Of a stretch of DNA of 64,000 nucleotides, positions 36,690 through 45,039 are shown in pieces. The stretch's first letter is position 1; each line of letters opens with the position of its first letter. Made by a program: the position numbers and the translations under genes. The notes beneath the pieces are model-generated. The model was not told where the DNA came from, made no database searches, and saw nothing but the letters and a program-made list of their open reading frames with translations. This DNA comes from Pectobacterium carotovorum (GTDB taxonomy: Bacteria; Pseudomonadota; Gammaproteobacteria; Enterobacterales; Enterobacteriaceae), in the NCBI GenBank assembly GCA_016415585.1, contig CP066552.1, positions 992,001 through 1,056,000 on the forward strand, read 5' to 3'.

Positions 36690-36765
36690 CTTTAAGCCAG
36701 CAATCCAACGGGAAAAACATCTTCCCGTCTGGGTCGATGTTCTCCCGTTTCATCAGGAGAACATC
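36690..36765 (+). promoter_or_regulatory. leader 2, three-segment switch
   Basis: Segment 2 GATGTTCTCC (36736-36745) pairs perfectly with segment 3 GGAGAACATC (36756-36765), which contains the SD and abuts ATG 36766. The same segment 2 can pair with AACATC (36716-36721), in the loop of the upstream hairpin ACGGGAA/TTCCCGT. Confidence 0.72.
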
Positions 36766-37089
36766 ATGCAAATGGTCTTACGTCGTACGAGTAATTTTAC
36801 TGAGCGTCTGTCTGCGTTGCTGAAGAAAAACACACAGCGTAACGATGCATTTATTGGTGAGTGGATACCTAATCGCTCTGGACATATGAGATTCCGTGCG
36901 CTGGTTTTTCGAAGCGGTTCGGAATGGAGCTACCAGATAGAAAGCTCTACCGGTTGGTTAGGCTCAAAATCTTACCAGTTCGACTCTCATGCCTGCGCCG
37001 ATAATACGTTTCCACAGCGTCACGAGGCAATCAAGGTTGCGCAATTGCTAGCAAAACAGTTAGCAACGCTGCGTTATCGGTATCAGTGA
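36766..37089 (+). CDS. unknown ICE protein
   Basis: A 107-residue basic soluble protein (MQMVLRRTSNFTERL...). The start is fixed by the leader, whose SD segment ends exactly at this ATG; the open frame upstream to 36610 crosses the leader. I recognise no family. There is mixed beta character in the middle (MRFRALVFRSGSEWSYQIES). Confidence 0.6.
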   Translation: MQMVLRRTSNFTERLSALLKKNTQRNDAFIGEWIPNRSGHMRFRALVFRSGSEWSYQIESSTGWLGSKSYQFDSHACADNTFPQRHEAIKVAQLLAKQLATLRYRYQ

Positions 37090-37109
37090 CACTGGAGGAT
37101 GATACTCAT

Positions 37110-37177
37110 ACCCACATGGGGATTTACCCCCAGAGGGGATAAATCCATTTCAACTTAATTCAGAAGCGGATTTATCA
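37110..37177 (+). promoter_or_regulatory. leader 3, three-segment switch
   Basis: Segment 1 GGATTTA (37120-37126), segment 2 GATAAATCC (37138-37146), segment 3 GGATTTATC (37168-37176). Segment 2 pairs with either; the 2:3 pairing is 9 of 9 and ends one base before ATG 37178. Confidence 0.72.
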
Positions 37178-37483
37178 ATGAACAGAGATGATATGGGAAT
37201 AGACCTTGTTCCACGTGACAGCATTGAATGGCATGCCATGTGGGCTACTCTTGGGCAGCATTCAGCAAATCGAAACCTGCCAAAACCAACAATTGCAGAA
37301 AATTTCGGTGAAGTGTGGCAGTACATGCACACCTGTGAAGTCAGATATTGTTTCTTCTGGAAACGGTATTACCACTTTTTCAGACATCGCATGCATCCTA
37401 CGGAAGGTACTGGCTACAGCATCAAAGTTCCCGCTAGTCGGGATTTTGACATAACAATGTTGGTAAGAAGTTTTACGCCTTAA
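37178..37483 (+). CDS. unknown ICE protein
   Basis: A 101-residue protein rich in aromatic residues (RYCFFWKRYYHFFRHRM). No membrane segment or known domain. Read from the ATG next to leader 3 segment 3. Expression depends on the leader if the switch model holds. Confidence 0.55.
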   Translation: MNRDDMGIDLVPRDSIEWHAMWATLGQHSANRNLPKPTIAENFGEVWQYMHTCEVRYCFFWKRYYHFFRHRMHPTEGTGYSIKVPASRDFDITMLVRSFTP

Positions 37484-37485
37484 TT

Positions 37486-37556
37486 AACCCACATGGGGAT
37501 TTATCCCCAGTGGAGATAAATCCCTTTTCGTTTTGAACCGAAAAAAGGATTTATCG
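37486..37556 (+). promoter_or_regulatory. leader 4, three-segment switch
   Basis: Segment 1 GGGATTTATC (37496-37505) and segment 2 GATAAATCCC (37515-37524) form a perfect 10-base stem. Segment 3 GGATTTATC (37547-37555) pairs with segment 2, and the pairing extends through CTTTTCG/CGAAAA. ATG is at 37557. Confidence 0.75.
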
Positions 37557-38072
37557 ATGCACGATTTCAACACGAAACCTTTCGTCTCGCGCCTGGCGAT
37601 CCTGCGACGTGATGATGAATTTTTACAACGTTCCACAACAGACCTCATCAGGATTGTCTCTGATATTGAGTCTGTATTGATGGAAGCGACAGCGCTGATA
37701 CGTCTTGAGTCCGAACTGATGACAGCTGCTTCGTTCATGCGTATCAGAATTGATGACATGATCGAGTGGGACGATTTAGCTTGTATGACTCCTGATGAAA
37801 AAAGCATAGCGTGGGTTGCACGGCAGGCCGGTGAAATTATCAATCTGGAACTGCTACCGCGCACGTTTTTTGACAAATACTTCACAGATATTCTTGAGCT
37901 CGGCATTTCTATTAATGCTGCCCTGTGGCAGCACTATTTTAATAAAGGCCTGAAGGATGCTGCCCGTGTTCATGAGAGCCCTGATGCGAGCATTTGGCTC
38001 ATTGACTACTACCTTTACGTGCTCAGTGTAGATGTCGAGCGCAATTGGTATGAAGGCCGGACGTTCTACTGA
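37557..38072 (+). CDS. unknown ICE protein, member of a three-copy family
   Basis: A 171-residue helical protein distantly related to the products at 38898 and 39400: all share a segment like LIRIVSDIESVLMEA followed later by a region like FDKYFTDILELGISINAALWQHYFNKGLKDA. The start ATG 37557 follows leader 4. No known domain; tandem copies suggest diversification within the operon. Confidence 0.58.
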   Translation: MHDFNTKPFVSRLAILRRDDEFLQRSTTDLIRIVSDIESVLMEATALIRLESELMTAASFMRIRIDDMIEWDDLACMTPDEKSIAWVARQAGEIINLELLPRTFFDKYFTDILELGISINAALWQHYFNKGLKDAARVHESPDASIWLIDYYLYVLSVDVERNWYEGRTFY

Positions 38073-38095
38073 CCGACTGCCATATCGTGACTTAA

Positions 38096-38161
38096 CCCAT
38101 GCGGGATCTATCCCGTTGGGGATAGATCCCTTTCACATTGAATTTAGAAGAGGATTTATCC
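38096..38161 (+). promoter_or_regulatory. leader 5, three-segment switch with compensatory change
   Basis: Segment 1 GGGATCTATCCC (38103-38114) and segment 2 GGGATAGATCCC (38119-38130) form a 12-base stem in which a T-A pair of other leaders is replaced by C-G. Segment 3 GGATTTATCC (38152-38161) pairs with segment 2 through a G-U at that position. ATG is at 38162. Confidence 0.75.
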
Positions 38162-38803
38162 ATGACTCAGACTAACAAAGCGTCAGCCTTTGAAACTTTC
38201 TACTCCTTCATGTCGAAAGAGACTTACGACGTATTCGTTCAGTACATTATTGAGGTCTGGCAGTCTAAGCTCCATGTTAGCAGTGGTAGCTGGAATGACT
38301 GGCACCCTCAGGTGACCGACGATCTGGAAACCCCGGTATATGCCGTTCCTGACGGTGATAAACTTTATAATGTTTACGCATCCCGGTTCCGAGTCCAAGT
38401 AACAACGGATGCATTCGGGTTAATGGTGACGTTATGCGCCCTTCATGGGGTGCTACTCGATTTCAAAGATAACCGATTGCCAATGATATCGGACACAGAA
38501 GGCAAGCAAATCCAGGACGCATTCGACGATTTGCTGCGTTACGCTCGCACTCATGCGGAAGCGAATGCAATAACGCCGGAGTTCGGTTCAGACAACAGCA
38601 GTTATCGTGATTTGGCTACCGAATCTGTTGATGATCTTCTTCATCAGCGTGCTCTTTTCGCCAATGCAATTGGCGAAGGCGCAGTGAAGCTCGGGATTAT
38701 CGCGGAAGGTACACCTTTGACCATGCCGCAATTGCTTATGGTATTGGGTGACATCATCGAATGTGCATCTCGTAACCTGAATAAGAACAGCCATGCTGGC
38801 TGA
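38162..38803 (+). CDS. unknown ICE protein
   Basis: A 213-residue soluble protein (MTQTNKASAFETFYSFMSKETYDVF...). No recognised domain. It is read from the ATG directly after leader 5 segment 3. The order with flanking paralogous genes suggests it belongs to the same ICE-maintenance or cargo operon. Confidence 0.58.
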   Translation: MTQTNKASAFETFYSFMSKETYDVFVQYIIEVWQSKLHVSSGSWNDWHPQVTDDLETPVYAVPDGDKLYNVYASRFRVQVTTDAFGLMVTLCALHGVLLDFKDNRLPMISDTEGKQIQDAFDDLLRYARTHAEANAITPEFGSDNSSYRDLATESVDDLLHQRALFANAIGEGAVKLGIIAEGTPLTMPQLLMVLGDIIECASRNLNKNSHAG

Positions 38804-38823
38804 GGTTTGCCTGACGCTGTTTA

Positions 38824-38897
38824 ACTTAACCCACACGGGGATTTATCCCCACGTGGAGATAAATCCCTTTTCAAATTGAAAAAAGGATTTATCCATT
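38824..38897 (+). promoter_or_regulatory. leader 6, three-segment switch
   Basis: Segment 1 GGGATTTATC (38838-38847), segment 2 GATAAATCCC (38858-38867), segment 3 GGATTTATC (38885-38893) with A-run/CTTTT extension. ATG is at 38898. Confidence 0.75.
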
Positions 38898-39302
38898 ATG
38901 AATACTTTACTTAACCGTCTTGCTCGTAATCGTCATTCTGTCGTTGACCTGCTGTGTGTGATTTCTGACATAGAAGGAAAATTGATGGAGGTTGGTGCAT
39001 TCGAGGCACTTCGGATCAACTGTTCCCCTGATGAGGATGGTTTTACAGACAATGACTATCAGATTTTCGAAATCGCAGAATGTCTTGGCGAAACCGTTGG
39101 GCTGAATTTTATCCCTGATAATTACAGTCATTACTTGAATGATGTGATTTCACTGGGAAACAAAGTTGCCCATGAGTTTTGGGACAAAGCCTTTCAGAAT
39201 GGCGTCCAGGAAGGTAAGCATACTCGCTGGGAATTCTCTTCCGGCCTGGATGGCAACAGCGATTTTGATGGTTATATCACGTACCTCAGTCGGGCCCACT
39301 GA
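38898..39302 (+). CDS. unknown ICE protein, paralogue of the next gene
   Basis: A 134-residue protein strongly similar over its first 110 residues to the product at 39400 (MNTLL..., RNRHSVV-LLCVIS-IEGKLME, then FEIAECLGET). The C-termini differ. More distantly related to the product at 37557. No known domain; the pair arose by tandem duplication together with its leader. Confidence 0.62.
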   Translation: MNTLLNRLARNRHSVVDLLCVISDIEGKLMEVGAFEALRINCSPDEDGFTDNDYQIFEIAECLGETVGLNFIPDNYSHYLNDVISLGNKVAHEFWDKAFQNGVQEGKHTRWEFSSGLDGNSDFDGYITYLSRAH

Positions 39303-39328
39303 ATACAGTTTTTGATGTATTTTTTGTT

Positions 39329-39399
39329 ACCTAACCCATATGGGGATTTTTCTCCTATGGGGGATAAATCCCTTTTCAAATTGAAGAGAGGATTTATCT
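39329..39399 (+). promoter_or_regulatory. leader 7, three-segment switch
   Basis: Segment 1 GGGATTT (39343-39349), segment 2 GATAAATCCC (39363-39372), segment 3 GGATTTATC (39390-39398). The 1:2 pairing is shorter here than in leader 6, the 2:3 pairing is unchanged. ATG is at 39400. Confidence 0.72.
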
Positions 39400-39870
39400 A
39401 TGAATACTTTACTTAATCATCTTTATCGTAATCGTCATTCTGTCGTTGAGCTGCTTTGTGTGATTTCTGCAATAGAAGGCAAATTGATGGAGATGAGTAC
39501 ATTCAAGCAGTCTGATATCAACTGTGTTCCTGATCATAGTGGCACTACAGGCCATGATTATCTGATTTTCGAAATCGCAGAGTGTCTAGGCGAAACCTTT
39601 GAGTTGGGCTTTATTCCCGAGAATTACAGACATTATTTTGATGATGTTATTTCACAGGGAAAGAAAGCTGGCAAGGGGGTCTGGGACACCTATTTTCACT
39701 ATGGTGTCACCGACGTTAAGTATACTCGTTCGGGTTTTTCTGATGAGGCTGCGCACATTAAGTACCTTAGCGAGTCAAAAGTTATAAGACTCGTTTTGAG
39801 TGACCAGTGTGTACGGCTCGTTCCCAACACTGAGTGTAAGCCTTTGCTTGAAGGTTGTTTGATGCACTGA
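39400..39870 (+). CDS. unknown ICE protein, paralogue of the preceding gene
   Basis: A 156-residue protein, similar to the product at 38898 up to about residue 115, with a longer, unrelated C-terminus (SKVIRLVLSDQCVRLVP). It has an upstream leader of the same class, so gene and leader were duplicated as a unit. Function unknown. Confidence 0.6.
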   Translation: MNTLLNHLYRNRHSVVELLCVISAIEGKLMEMSTFKQSDINCVPDHSGTTGHDYLIFEIAECLGETFELGFIPENYRHYFDDVISQGKKAGKGVWDTYFHYGVTDVKYTRSGFSDEAAHIKYLSESKVIRLVLSDQCVRLVPNTECKPLLEGCLMH

Positions 39871-39907
39871 CAGTCTGTTTTACGTTAATTATCGACTTAC
39901 GATAATT

Positions 39908-39976
39908 TTACCTTTCCCCCCAGTGGCAATGTTTTCCGCCACTAGGGGGAAAGCATTCGCCCGTAAAAGGTCTTTT
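39908..39976 (+). promoter_or_regulatory. leader 8, variant upstream of radC
   Basis: Hairpin AGTGGC/GCCACT (39922-39927, 39938-39943); AATGTTTTCC (39928-39937) can instead pair with GGAAAGCATT (39948-39957) with one G-U. The SD region is in AAAAG-gt-CTTTT just before ATG 39977. It keeps the architecture but lacks the clear 2:3 pairing. Confidence 0.5.
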
Positions 39977-40453
39977 ATGCGCGAATTAACACCCCCCAGT
40001 ACTACGGCTTATACCGAGCGTGAGGCACGTGTCATCAATATGGCATTGGCACTGCTTGAACGGAGAGTCAGGAAACGGGAAGTCATGACGTCCCCTGAAG
40101 ATATTAAAGCTTACTTGCGTCTCAAATTGGAGCACATGGAACGAGAAGTTTTTGTTGTTATGTTCCTAGATCGTAAGGAGCGTTTAATTGCCTGTGAGTC
40201 CCTTTTTGCCGGCTCGATTGCAAACGTTGAAGTCCATCCACGTGAAATTGTTCGTCGTGCCATTTCTCTGAATGCGGCCGCGGTCATTTGTGCGCATAAC
40301 CATCCGTCTGGTAATGCTGAACCCAGTAATGCCGATCGACAAATCACCGAGGATCTGGTTAACGCACTAGATCTGATTGAAACACGCCTACTAGATCACA
40401 TAGTGGTTGGCCACGGTGAAATGGTGTCGTTTGCTGAACGCGGCTGGTTATAA
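39977..40453 (+). CDS. radC: RadC/JAB-domain protein
   Basis: A 158-residue RadC-family protein with the JAMM-like metal motif HNHPSGNAEPSNAD and the conserved ETRLLDHIVVG segment. It lacks the helix-hairpin-helix N-terminus of the chromosomal RadC, as usual for mobile-element copies. Role unproven; family members on ICEs are associated with DNA processing or anti-defence islands. The open frame from 39923 overlaps the leader and is rejected. Confidence 0.85.
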   Translation: MRELTPPSTTAYTEREARVINMALALLERRVRKREVMTSPEDIKAYLRLKLEHMEREVFVVMFLDRKERLIACESLFAGSIANVEVHPREIVRRAISLNAAAVICAHNHPSGNAEPSNADRQITEDLVNALDLIETRLLDHIVVGHGEMVSFAERGWL

Positions 40454-40486
40454 CCACATAAATTAAATACTTTCGTCTAATCAGAC

Positions 40487-40559
40487 GTTACCCCACGGGG
40501 AGAGCCTTCTCCCGCTACGGGATGACTCTCCCTTTTTTTATCACCAAAAAGGAGAGTTC
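40487..40559 (+). promoter_or_regulatory. leader 9, three-segment switch with changed sequence
   Basis: Segment 1 GGGAGAG (40498-40504), segment 2 ACTCTCCC (40525-40532), segment 3 GGAGAGT (40551-40557). The sequence differs from leaders 3-7 but both pairings are kept. ATG is at 40560. Confidence 0.72.
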
Positions 40560-40769
40560 ATGTCTCATATCACTCAAGAAGCTCCCACTCAGGATGCTTC
40601 GTTTACACCAGAGCAGGAAGACGCATTGTGTCAGCTCATACGTCGTGAATGTTTTCGGCGCGATCGCAATGCACTGCTGAAGCTGCTTGGTTATCTCACG
40701 TTGCTGAAAGTCGCCGGTTCTCTGGTGCTTTTAGCTGTTGTCCTCGCACTTCGCGGATTAACGCATTGA
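40560..40769 (+). CDS. small membrane protein
   Basis: A 69-residue protein with an acidic N-terminal half and one membrane segment (about residues 44-64, LLGYLTLLKVAGSLVLLAVVLAL). Start fixed by leader 9. The next gene begins 12 bases after its stop without its own leader, so the two are probably translated together. Confidence 0.6.
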   Translation: MSHITQEAPTQDASFTPEQEDALCQLIRRECFRRDRNALLKLLGYLTLLKVAGSLVLLAVVLALRGLTH

Positions 40770-40780
40770 AAGGAGGGGTT

Positions 40781-41221
40781 ATGCCAATGCCTTTACACAT
40801 ACTGATTGTTCTGTTTACAGGGCTGTGGTTCATCGTGCGCTGGACGAGCAAATTGTCTGCGCGAGCGCTTGTCTGGCTTTATCAGACCTGGCGACAGCGT
40901 TCAGAGCCGATGGAATCGTCAGCTCATCGAATAATTTATACAGGGAAGTGGCTGCTTGCTGACGATCACCAGTGCTGTGGCCGAGCAATCGTACTGCAAC
41001 ACCGGCACAGCTATAAGCCTGGTGTCGAACTGCTGTATTTCGGCGAGGAGGCAGCTGAACCGTTTTACGGTGAACGTTATATGGATAGCGAGGATGAAGC
41101 GGTTGATACCGCATTGGCCATGCACAAGAAGTTATTACGTAATGTTCGCCAACGTAAACCTGAAAGGATGCCCGCTGTCGTGACGATTTCGTCAACTGCT
41201 CAGAATGATGAAGCAGCATGA
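40781..41221 (+). CDS. unknown protein with N-terminal membrane segment
   Basis: A 146-residue protein with an N-terminal hydrophobic segment (about residues 4-20) and a soluble basic remainder. AGGAGG lies six bases before ATG 40781; the open frame upstream overlaps the previous gene and is rejected. It overlaps the next gene by four bases (ATGA). No family recognised. Confidence 0.6.
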   Translation: MPMPLHILIVLFTGLWFIVRWTSKLSARALVWLYQTWRQRSEPMESSAHRIIYTGKWLLADDHQCCGRAIVLQHRHSYKPGVELLYFGEEAAEPFYGERYMDSEDEAVDTALAMHKKLLRNVRQRKPERMPAVVTISSTAQNDEAA

Positions 41222-41496
41222 TGGACAGGTCGCATTCTTCTCCGGCCGTTGCCATTGATGACAGCGCTTGGGAAAGACTCGTCGCGTTTACGCCCGAGCC
41301 GGCATGCGAGACTGAACGGCTACATCGTCTGATTCGTCATGCATTAAAAGCACTGGCTGCGAGCACTCGCTCAGAAATAACGACCGGCTATTTTTGTTTA
41401 ACCGGTGACGGCAATGAATCGACATCGTTGTGGCAGCAGTTTTATCTGCGCTATGAGAATGATGTTATTCATATCAGCCTGACCGTGACCGGCTAA
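41218..41496 (+). CDS. unknown ICE protein
   Basis: A 92-residue soluble protein coupled to the upstream gene by ATGA overlap. No domain recognised. The absence of a leader here, where genes overlap, contrasts with the leader before every non-overlapping gene in this run. Confidence 0.55.
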   Translation: MMDRSHSSPAVAIDDSAWERLVAFTPEPACETERLHRLIRHALKALAASTRSEITTGYFCLTGDGNESTSLWQQFYLRYENDVIHISLTVTG

Positions 41497-41509
41497 CACA
41501 GCACCTTAC

Positions 41510-41567
41510 TAACCCTGACGGGGACACCCGCAGGGGTGGACCCGTCTTTTTTTTCGGAGTCCATACC
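41510..41567 (+). promoter_or_regulatory. leader 10, three-segment switch with changed sequence
   Basis: ACGGG-GA-CACCC (41518-41529) pairs with GGGTGGACCCGT (41534-41545); TGGAC within it (41537-41541) pairs with GTCCA (41559-41563), and CCG with CGG (41555-41557) of the SD. ATG is at 41568. Confidence 0.7.
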
Positions 41568-42053
41568 ATGAGTTTACTGACCACTAATGAACACCAAGAA
41601 TCGGCCCTGGCAACGCAAGGCGCAATGAAGTCGCTAACGCGAGAGTCAGGAGCTATTGAGCGCACGCGCAGTCATTTTTATAGCTGGTTGCAGGCTGAGT
41701 TTGACCGTCATTACAAAACGATACGCGATGGTGGTTATCGCCGATTTCTTGAGGATCAGCACCCGATAGAGCTGGAACGTTTTGATGCGGCCTGTGATGC
41801 GCTAAGACGTGAGGAGTTTAGCCGTTTCGCGGAACTGCAAACGCTAGGGCTGTTTTTACATACGCAAGTCGCAGAGAAAGAAGCACTGTTTCGCCGCCGG
41901 CGTAACCAGTTTCTGATCGCTATGTCGGCGACAGGGATAATTACATCCTCTGTTGTCTGGGCCTATCTGCATCATGAGCAGTTTGTGCAGTTGTGCCAGC
42001 AAGCCGTTATTGCGGGCCACGCAATTCTGCAACTGTTCACCACTGTACTCTGA
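41568..42053 (+). CDS. unknown ICE protein with C-terminal membrane segment
   Basis: A 161-residue protein, helical and charged for the first 105 residues, with a hydrophobic segment near residues 118-136 (FLIAMSATGIITSSVVWAYL). No family recognised. Possibly a tail-anchored membrane protein. The start follows leader 10. Confidence 0.58.
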   Translation: MSLLTTNEHQESALATQGAMKSLTRESGAIERTRSHFYSWLQAEFDRHYKTIRDGGYRRFLEDQHPIELERFDAACDALRREEFSRFAELQTLGLFLHTQVAEKEALFRRRRNQFLIAMSATGIITSSVVWAYLHHEQFVQLCQQAVIAGHAILQLFTTVL

Positions 42054-42108
42054 TTTTTCCCTGAGGGAGCCATCCCTCAGGGGATGGTCCCGTTTGATGG
42101 AGACCATG
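42054..42108 (+). promoter_or_regulatory. leader 11, three-segment switch with changed sequence
   Basis: GGGA-g-CCATCCC (42065-42076) pairs with GGGATGGTCCC (42081-42091). ATGGTC within it (42084-42089) pairs with GACCAT (42102-42107), which follows the GGAG SD. ATG is at 42109 (42106 possible). Confidence 0.72.
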
Positions 42109-44064
42109 ATGAAAACTTTCACATTGAGGGATGCCGGTGATATTTGCCGGCTGTTAACAGAACGTCTGATGCAGAGTGTCAACGCGGGTAAAACGCCGTG
42201 GAGACAGAGTGTTATTCGCCAGGGGATACCGGAGCACGCATTAAGCGGACAACGTTTCACCGGCATTAACGCGTTATTGCTCTGGCAATCGGCGTTGCAA
42301 AACGGCCTGGTATCAAATCGTTGGCTGACGGGTGATGATTTACGCTCTCTGGGCGGAAGAATCACTCCGGGGCAGCGACCGACCACCATCGTCCGCTACA
42401 AACCGTCACTTTCACTGTTTCGGGTTATCAACGTTGAACAGTGCGAGGGATTATCCGACATGCTGCAACTCGGCTGGCCGTGGCCACCGTCTCCCGTACC
42501 AGGAATGGATCGGGTAGGGCAGTGGCAGTCTGCGTCCGGGGTTCCTGTTCTGTTCAATGCACAACGTCCGGCGGTTTATCTGCCCGACAGTGATCGCATT
42601 GAATTACCTGAGTCAGACGGAGAGAGTCTGGCCGCACTGCTGGTTCGTGCAACAGGCCATCCAAGCCGGCTTGGCCGCTTTACGTTACCGAATGGTTTAC
42701 CTGACATAAACTCACATCTGCAAGAAGCACTCATCGCTGATATCGGGCGTGCGTTGCTTGCGGCTCGGGCAGGTATACTTCTTGCCGGCGACCCGATGTG
42801 GACAGGGGAACGGGGCTCAGATCCGTGGATACTGTTTAAATCGGCATCTGAGGCGGGGAAGGCTGTCGACTGGTTGGAAACTCAGCGTCAGCGGTTGGTC
42901 ACCTTGCCTCTTGATGAGGTTCAATACTGGCAGAGAGAGGCTGCTCATCTGTTAACGACGCATTATGGCCAGCAACTGGATGATACGACGTTAGTGTGTG
43001 ACAGCGTGGTGAATCAGCACTTGCGCTACAACATTTCACCGAGTAATGCGGTAAATGCGTTGGCACGGATTTATGACTGGCCTCGGTGTGATATGCCGAC
43101 GGCATTGTTCACGCCAGAGTTGAATAGCGTTGCTGATGCATTGGCGCGTTTCTCTCTGAATCCCGGAAGCCTGGCTGTTCATCGTGTCGCCAGCGACATC
43201 GATGATAGCGACGTAGTTCTGGAGGCTCCGGAGCTTGGCACGTTGTTGCTACCGCCACCGTCTGCCGAATCGGTCGATGAGGTTGCAGCTAACGATGAGG
43301 AAGAAGGAGGTGACCCAGATGATCCGGGAAATCTCGCCGCGCTCCCCTGGGTCAGAAACCAGGGACGTCCCAATCCGCATCGGGCAACGTTTATCCGCCA
43401 GTTTCAGGAAATTGCACCGTATGAGAACCGTTGGACGGTCTTCAGCGATTTTATTCACATGTCGGCAGCGGCGTTACATAACAGGTGCCATTTTGTGCAG
43501 GAAATCGAAGATGACTACATGCGGCGGATCAAACGTTACAAGAAAGCCGATCAGAACCGTTTCCCGTTACTGTTCAGCACGCTAGTTGAGGGAATGGAGT
43601 TCAGTGCGTCAGATTTTCTCGGCTCGGTTTTTATGGAGCTTGAGCTAGGCGATCAGCGCCGGGGACAGTATTTCACCCCTTACTCTATTGGTTACATGAT
43701 GGCGAAAATGCAACTGGCTGATGGTTTGCCTGCACTGACCAGCGGGGAACGGGATTTCATTACTGTCTCAGACCCTGCATGCGGAGCCGGTGGGCTGATT
43801 GTCGCGATGGCGCAAGCCATGCTTGAAGCGGGCTTCAATCCACAGAAACAGATGGCTGCTGTCTGCGTCGATATCGATCCTGTCGCGGCGATGATGGCGT
43901 ATGTACAACTGGCTTTATGTGGCATACCTGCGATTGTGATTGTCGGGAACAGCCTGAGTATGGAGCTCCGCCAGACCTGGCGTACGCCTTTCTGGATGAT
44001 GTTTGGCTGGGAACGTAAGTGGGCTCATGAGCAGGAGCGGCAAACGCAACAGAACGTCGCTTGA
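42109..44064 (+). CDS. ArdC-like N-terminal domain fused to a DNA-methylase-like SAM domain
   Basis: A 651-residue protein. Residues about 5-110 match the ArdC-type ssDNA-binding antirestriction domain (GKTPWRQSV, FTGINALLLWQSALQ, WLTGDDLRSLGGRITPGQRPTTIV). The C-terminal region resembles N6-adenine methylases: RRGQYFTPYSIGYMM, then DPACGAGG (motif I) and VDIDPVAAMMA. The catalytic N-P-P-F/Y motif is absent and the protein ends soon after, so methylation is doubtful. A linker of about 80 acidic residues lies between. It may protect transferring DNA from host restriction. Start chosen by SD spacing in leader 11; the frame upstream to 41953 overlaps the previous gene. Confidence 0.75.
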   Translation: MKTFTLRDAGDICRLLTERLMQSVNAGKTPWRQSVIRQGIPEHALSGQRFTGINALLLWQSALQNGLVSNRWLTGDDLRSLGGRITPGQRPTTIVRYKPSLSLFRVINVEQCEGLSDMLQLGWPWPPSPVPGMDRVGQWQSASGVPVLFNAQRPAVYLPDSDRIELPESDGESLAALLVRATGHPSRLGRFTLPNGLPDINSHLQEALIADIGRALLAARAGILLAGDPMWTGERGSDPWILFKSASEAGKAVDWLETQRQRLVTLPLDEVQYWQREAAHLLTTHYGQQLDDTTLVCDSVVNQHLRYNISPSNAVNALARIYDWPRCDMPTALFTPELNSVADALARFSLNPGSLAVHRVASDIDDSDVVLEAPELGTLLLPPPSAESVDEVAANDEEEGGDPDDPGNLAALPWVRNQGRPNPHRATFIRQFQEIAPYENRWTVFSDFIHMSAAALHNRCHFVQEIEDDYMRRIKRYKKADQNRFPLLFSTLVEGMEFSASDFLGSVFMELELGDQRRGQYFTPYSIGYMMAKMQLADGLPALTSGERDFITVSDPACGAGGLIVAMAQAMLEAGFNPQKQMAAVCVDIDPVAAMMAYVQLALCGIPAIVIVGNSLSMELRQTWRTPFWMMFGWERKWAHEQERQTQQNVA

Positions 44065-44074
44065 TATAACAATT

Positions 44075-44137
44075 TAACCCCAACCGGGCGTTTCTCCCGG
44101 AAGGGGAAGCGCCCTTACTTTATTTGTAAGGAGCATC
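44075..44137 (+). promoter_or_regulatory. leader 12, three-segment switch with changed sequence
   Basis: GGGCGTTTCTCCC (44086-44098) pairs with GGGGAAGCGCCC (44103-44114). CCTTAC (44113-44118) pairs with GTAAGG (44126-44131), part of the SD. ATG is at 44138. Confidence 0.7.
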
Positions 44138-45031
44138 ATGCTAACAGAGCAGTTTATTCAACAGGTATACCTGAAGGAGATGAACCTCTTTCTCCATCCG
44201 GATGAGTGGCAGATTGATATCAGTAACGATCTGCAGGACTACATGAATACGGATATCGTGTTTCACAGCAATCGGCTGTTACCGATCATGCAGTTTATGC
44301 TCGATCAGATCCCCGGAAATCGTCAGCTGCGGGCTCGTTGTCAACTGAGTGAACGCATTCTGACCCTGTGGATTTTGGGACTGGATGCGCTGGCCACAGC
44401 CAGTGGCAATATACGATTGTTGCCGCGGACGTCTCCGGAGAGCAGTGGTCGGGTTGATTGCCTGTTACCTGGTGAGCCGTCTGCCTTGCTGGATTTGTCT
44501 GACGACGACTTTATCCGACTGACGGCTCAAAGCGATCGACATACTGATGATGTCATCCTCCGTTCGCAGCTGGCGCAAACGATACAGCACTGGTCTCGGT
44601 TTGAGTCTTGGTTAAGTCGTGCGTTAGCGCAGACGGGAGAACATTGTGTGGCACAGTTGGCGACATTGAAGCGGCGTTGTGACGTTGATGAGTGTGTTGT
44701 TCGACGGTTTGATACGGATCTCGGGTTTATTACGGTGAACCTGAGGGCGATAGACCCTGAGTGCATGAGCACGACAGACCCCGTTGAGTATGTCAAACGG
44801 GTTTGCCGCTGTGAGATACACCCTGTTGCGCTGGAGAGCCGGATTCATTATCACAATGGTGCCATCATCGGTCGTTTTTCCGTTCAGAAAGAGGTCGGGA
44901 ATGTGGGCCGGCTGACCGCAGCAGACTACGGTGACGTTGTGCAGCAGGCGATAGCCTGGCTGCGCGACGAACGTCGACGTCTGCAACGTGATGACCACTC
45001 ATCGGCGCCAGCATTACGTCTGGTTGCCTGA
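44138..45031 (+). CDS. unknown ICE protein, paralogue of the next gene
   Basis: A 297-residue protein related to the 308-residue product at 45104: both share EQFIQQVY/HEYIQQAY N-termini, a LTLWI segment near residue 75, SGR-D-LL near 105 and a similar C-terminal region (YHNGAIIGRF / YRNGAVMKSF). No known domain. Gene and leader appear to be duplicated together. Confidence 0.6.
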   Translation: MLTEQFIQQVYLKEMNLFLHPDEWQIDISNDLQDYMNTDIVFHSNRLLPIMQFMLDQIPGNRQLRARCQLSERILTLWILGLDALATASGNIRLLPRTSPESSGRVDCLLPGEPSALLDLSDDDFIRLTAQSDRHTDDVILRSQLAQTIQHWSRFESWLSRALAQTGEHCVAQLATLKRRCDVDECVVRRFDTDLGFITVNLRAIDPECMSTTDPVEYVKRVCRCEIHPVALESRIHYHNGAIIGRFSVQKEVGNVGRLTAADYGDVVQQAIAWLRDERRRLQRDDHSSAPALRLVA

Positions 45032-45039
45032 CTGATTAC

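Noticed and set aside
37110..39400. Repeated GGATTTATCC / GATAAATCCC motifs resembling a repeat array
   Set aside because: Spacing is irregular and each copy sits directly upstream of a gene with paired arms, so they are leaders and not CRISPR or tandem repeats.
41953..42108. Upstream extension of the ArdC/methylase gene
   Set aside because: It overlaps the preceding gene and leader 11; the SD spacing supports 42109 (or 42106).
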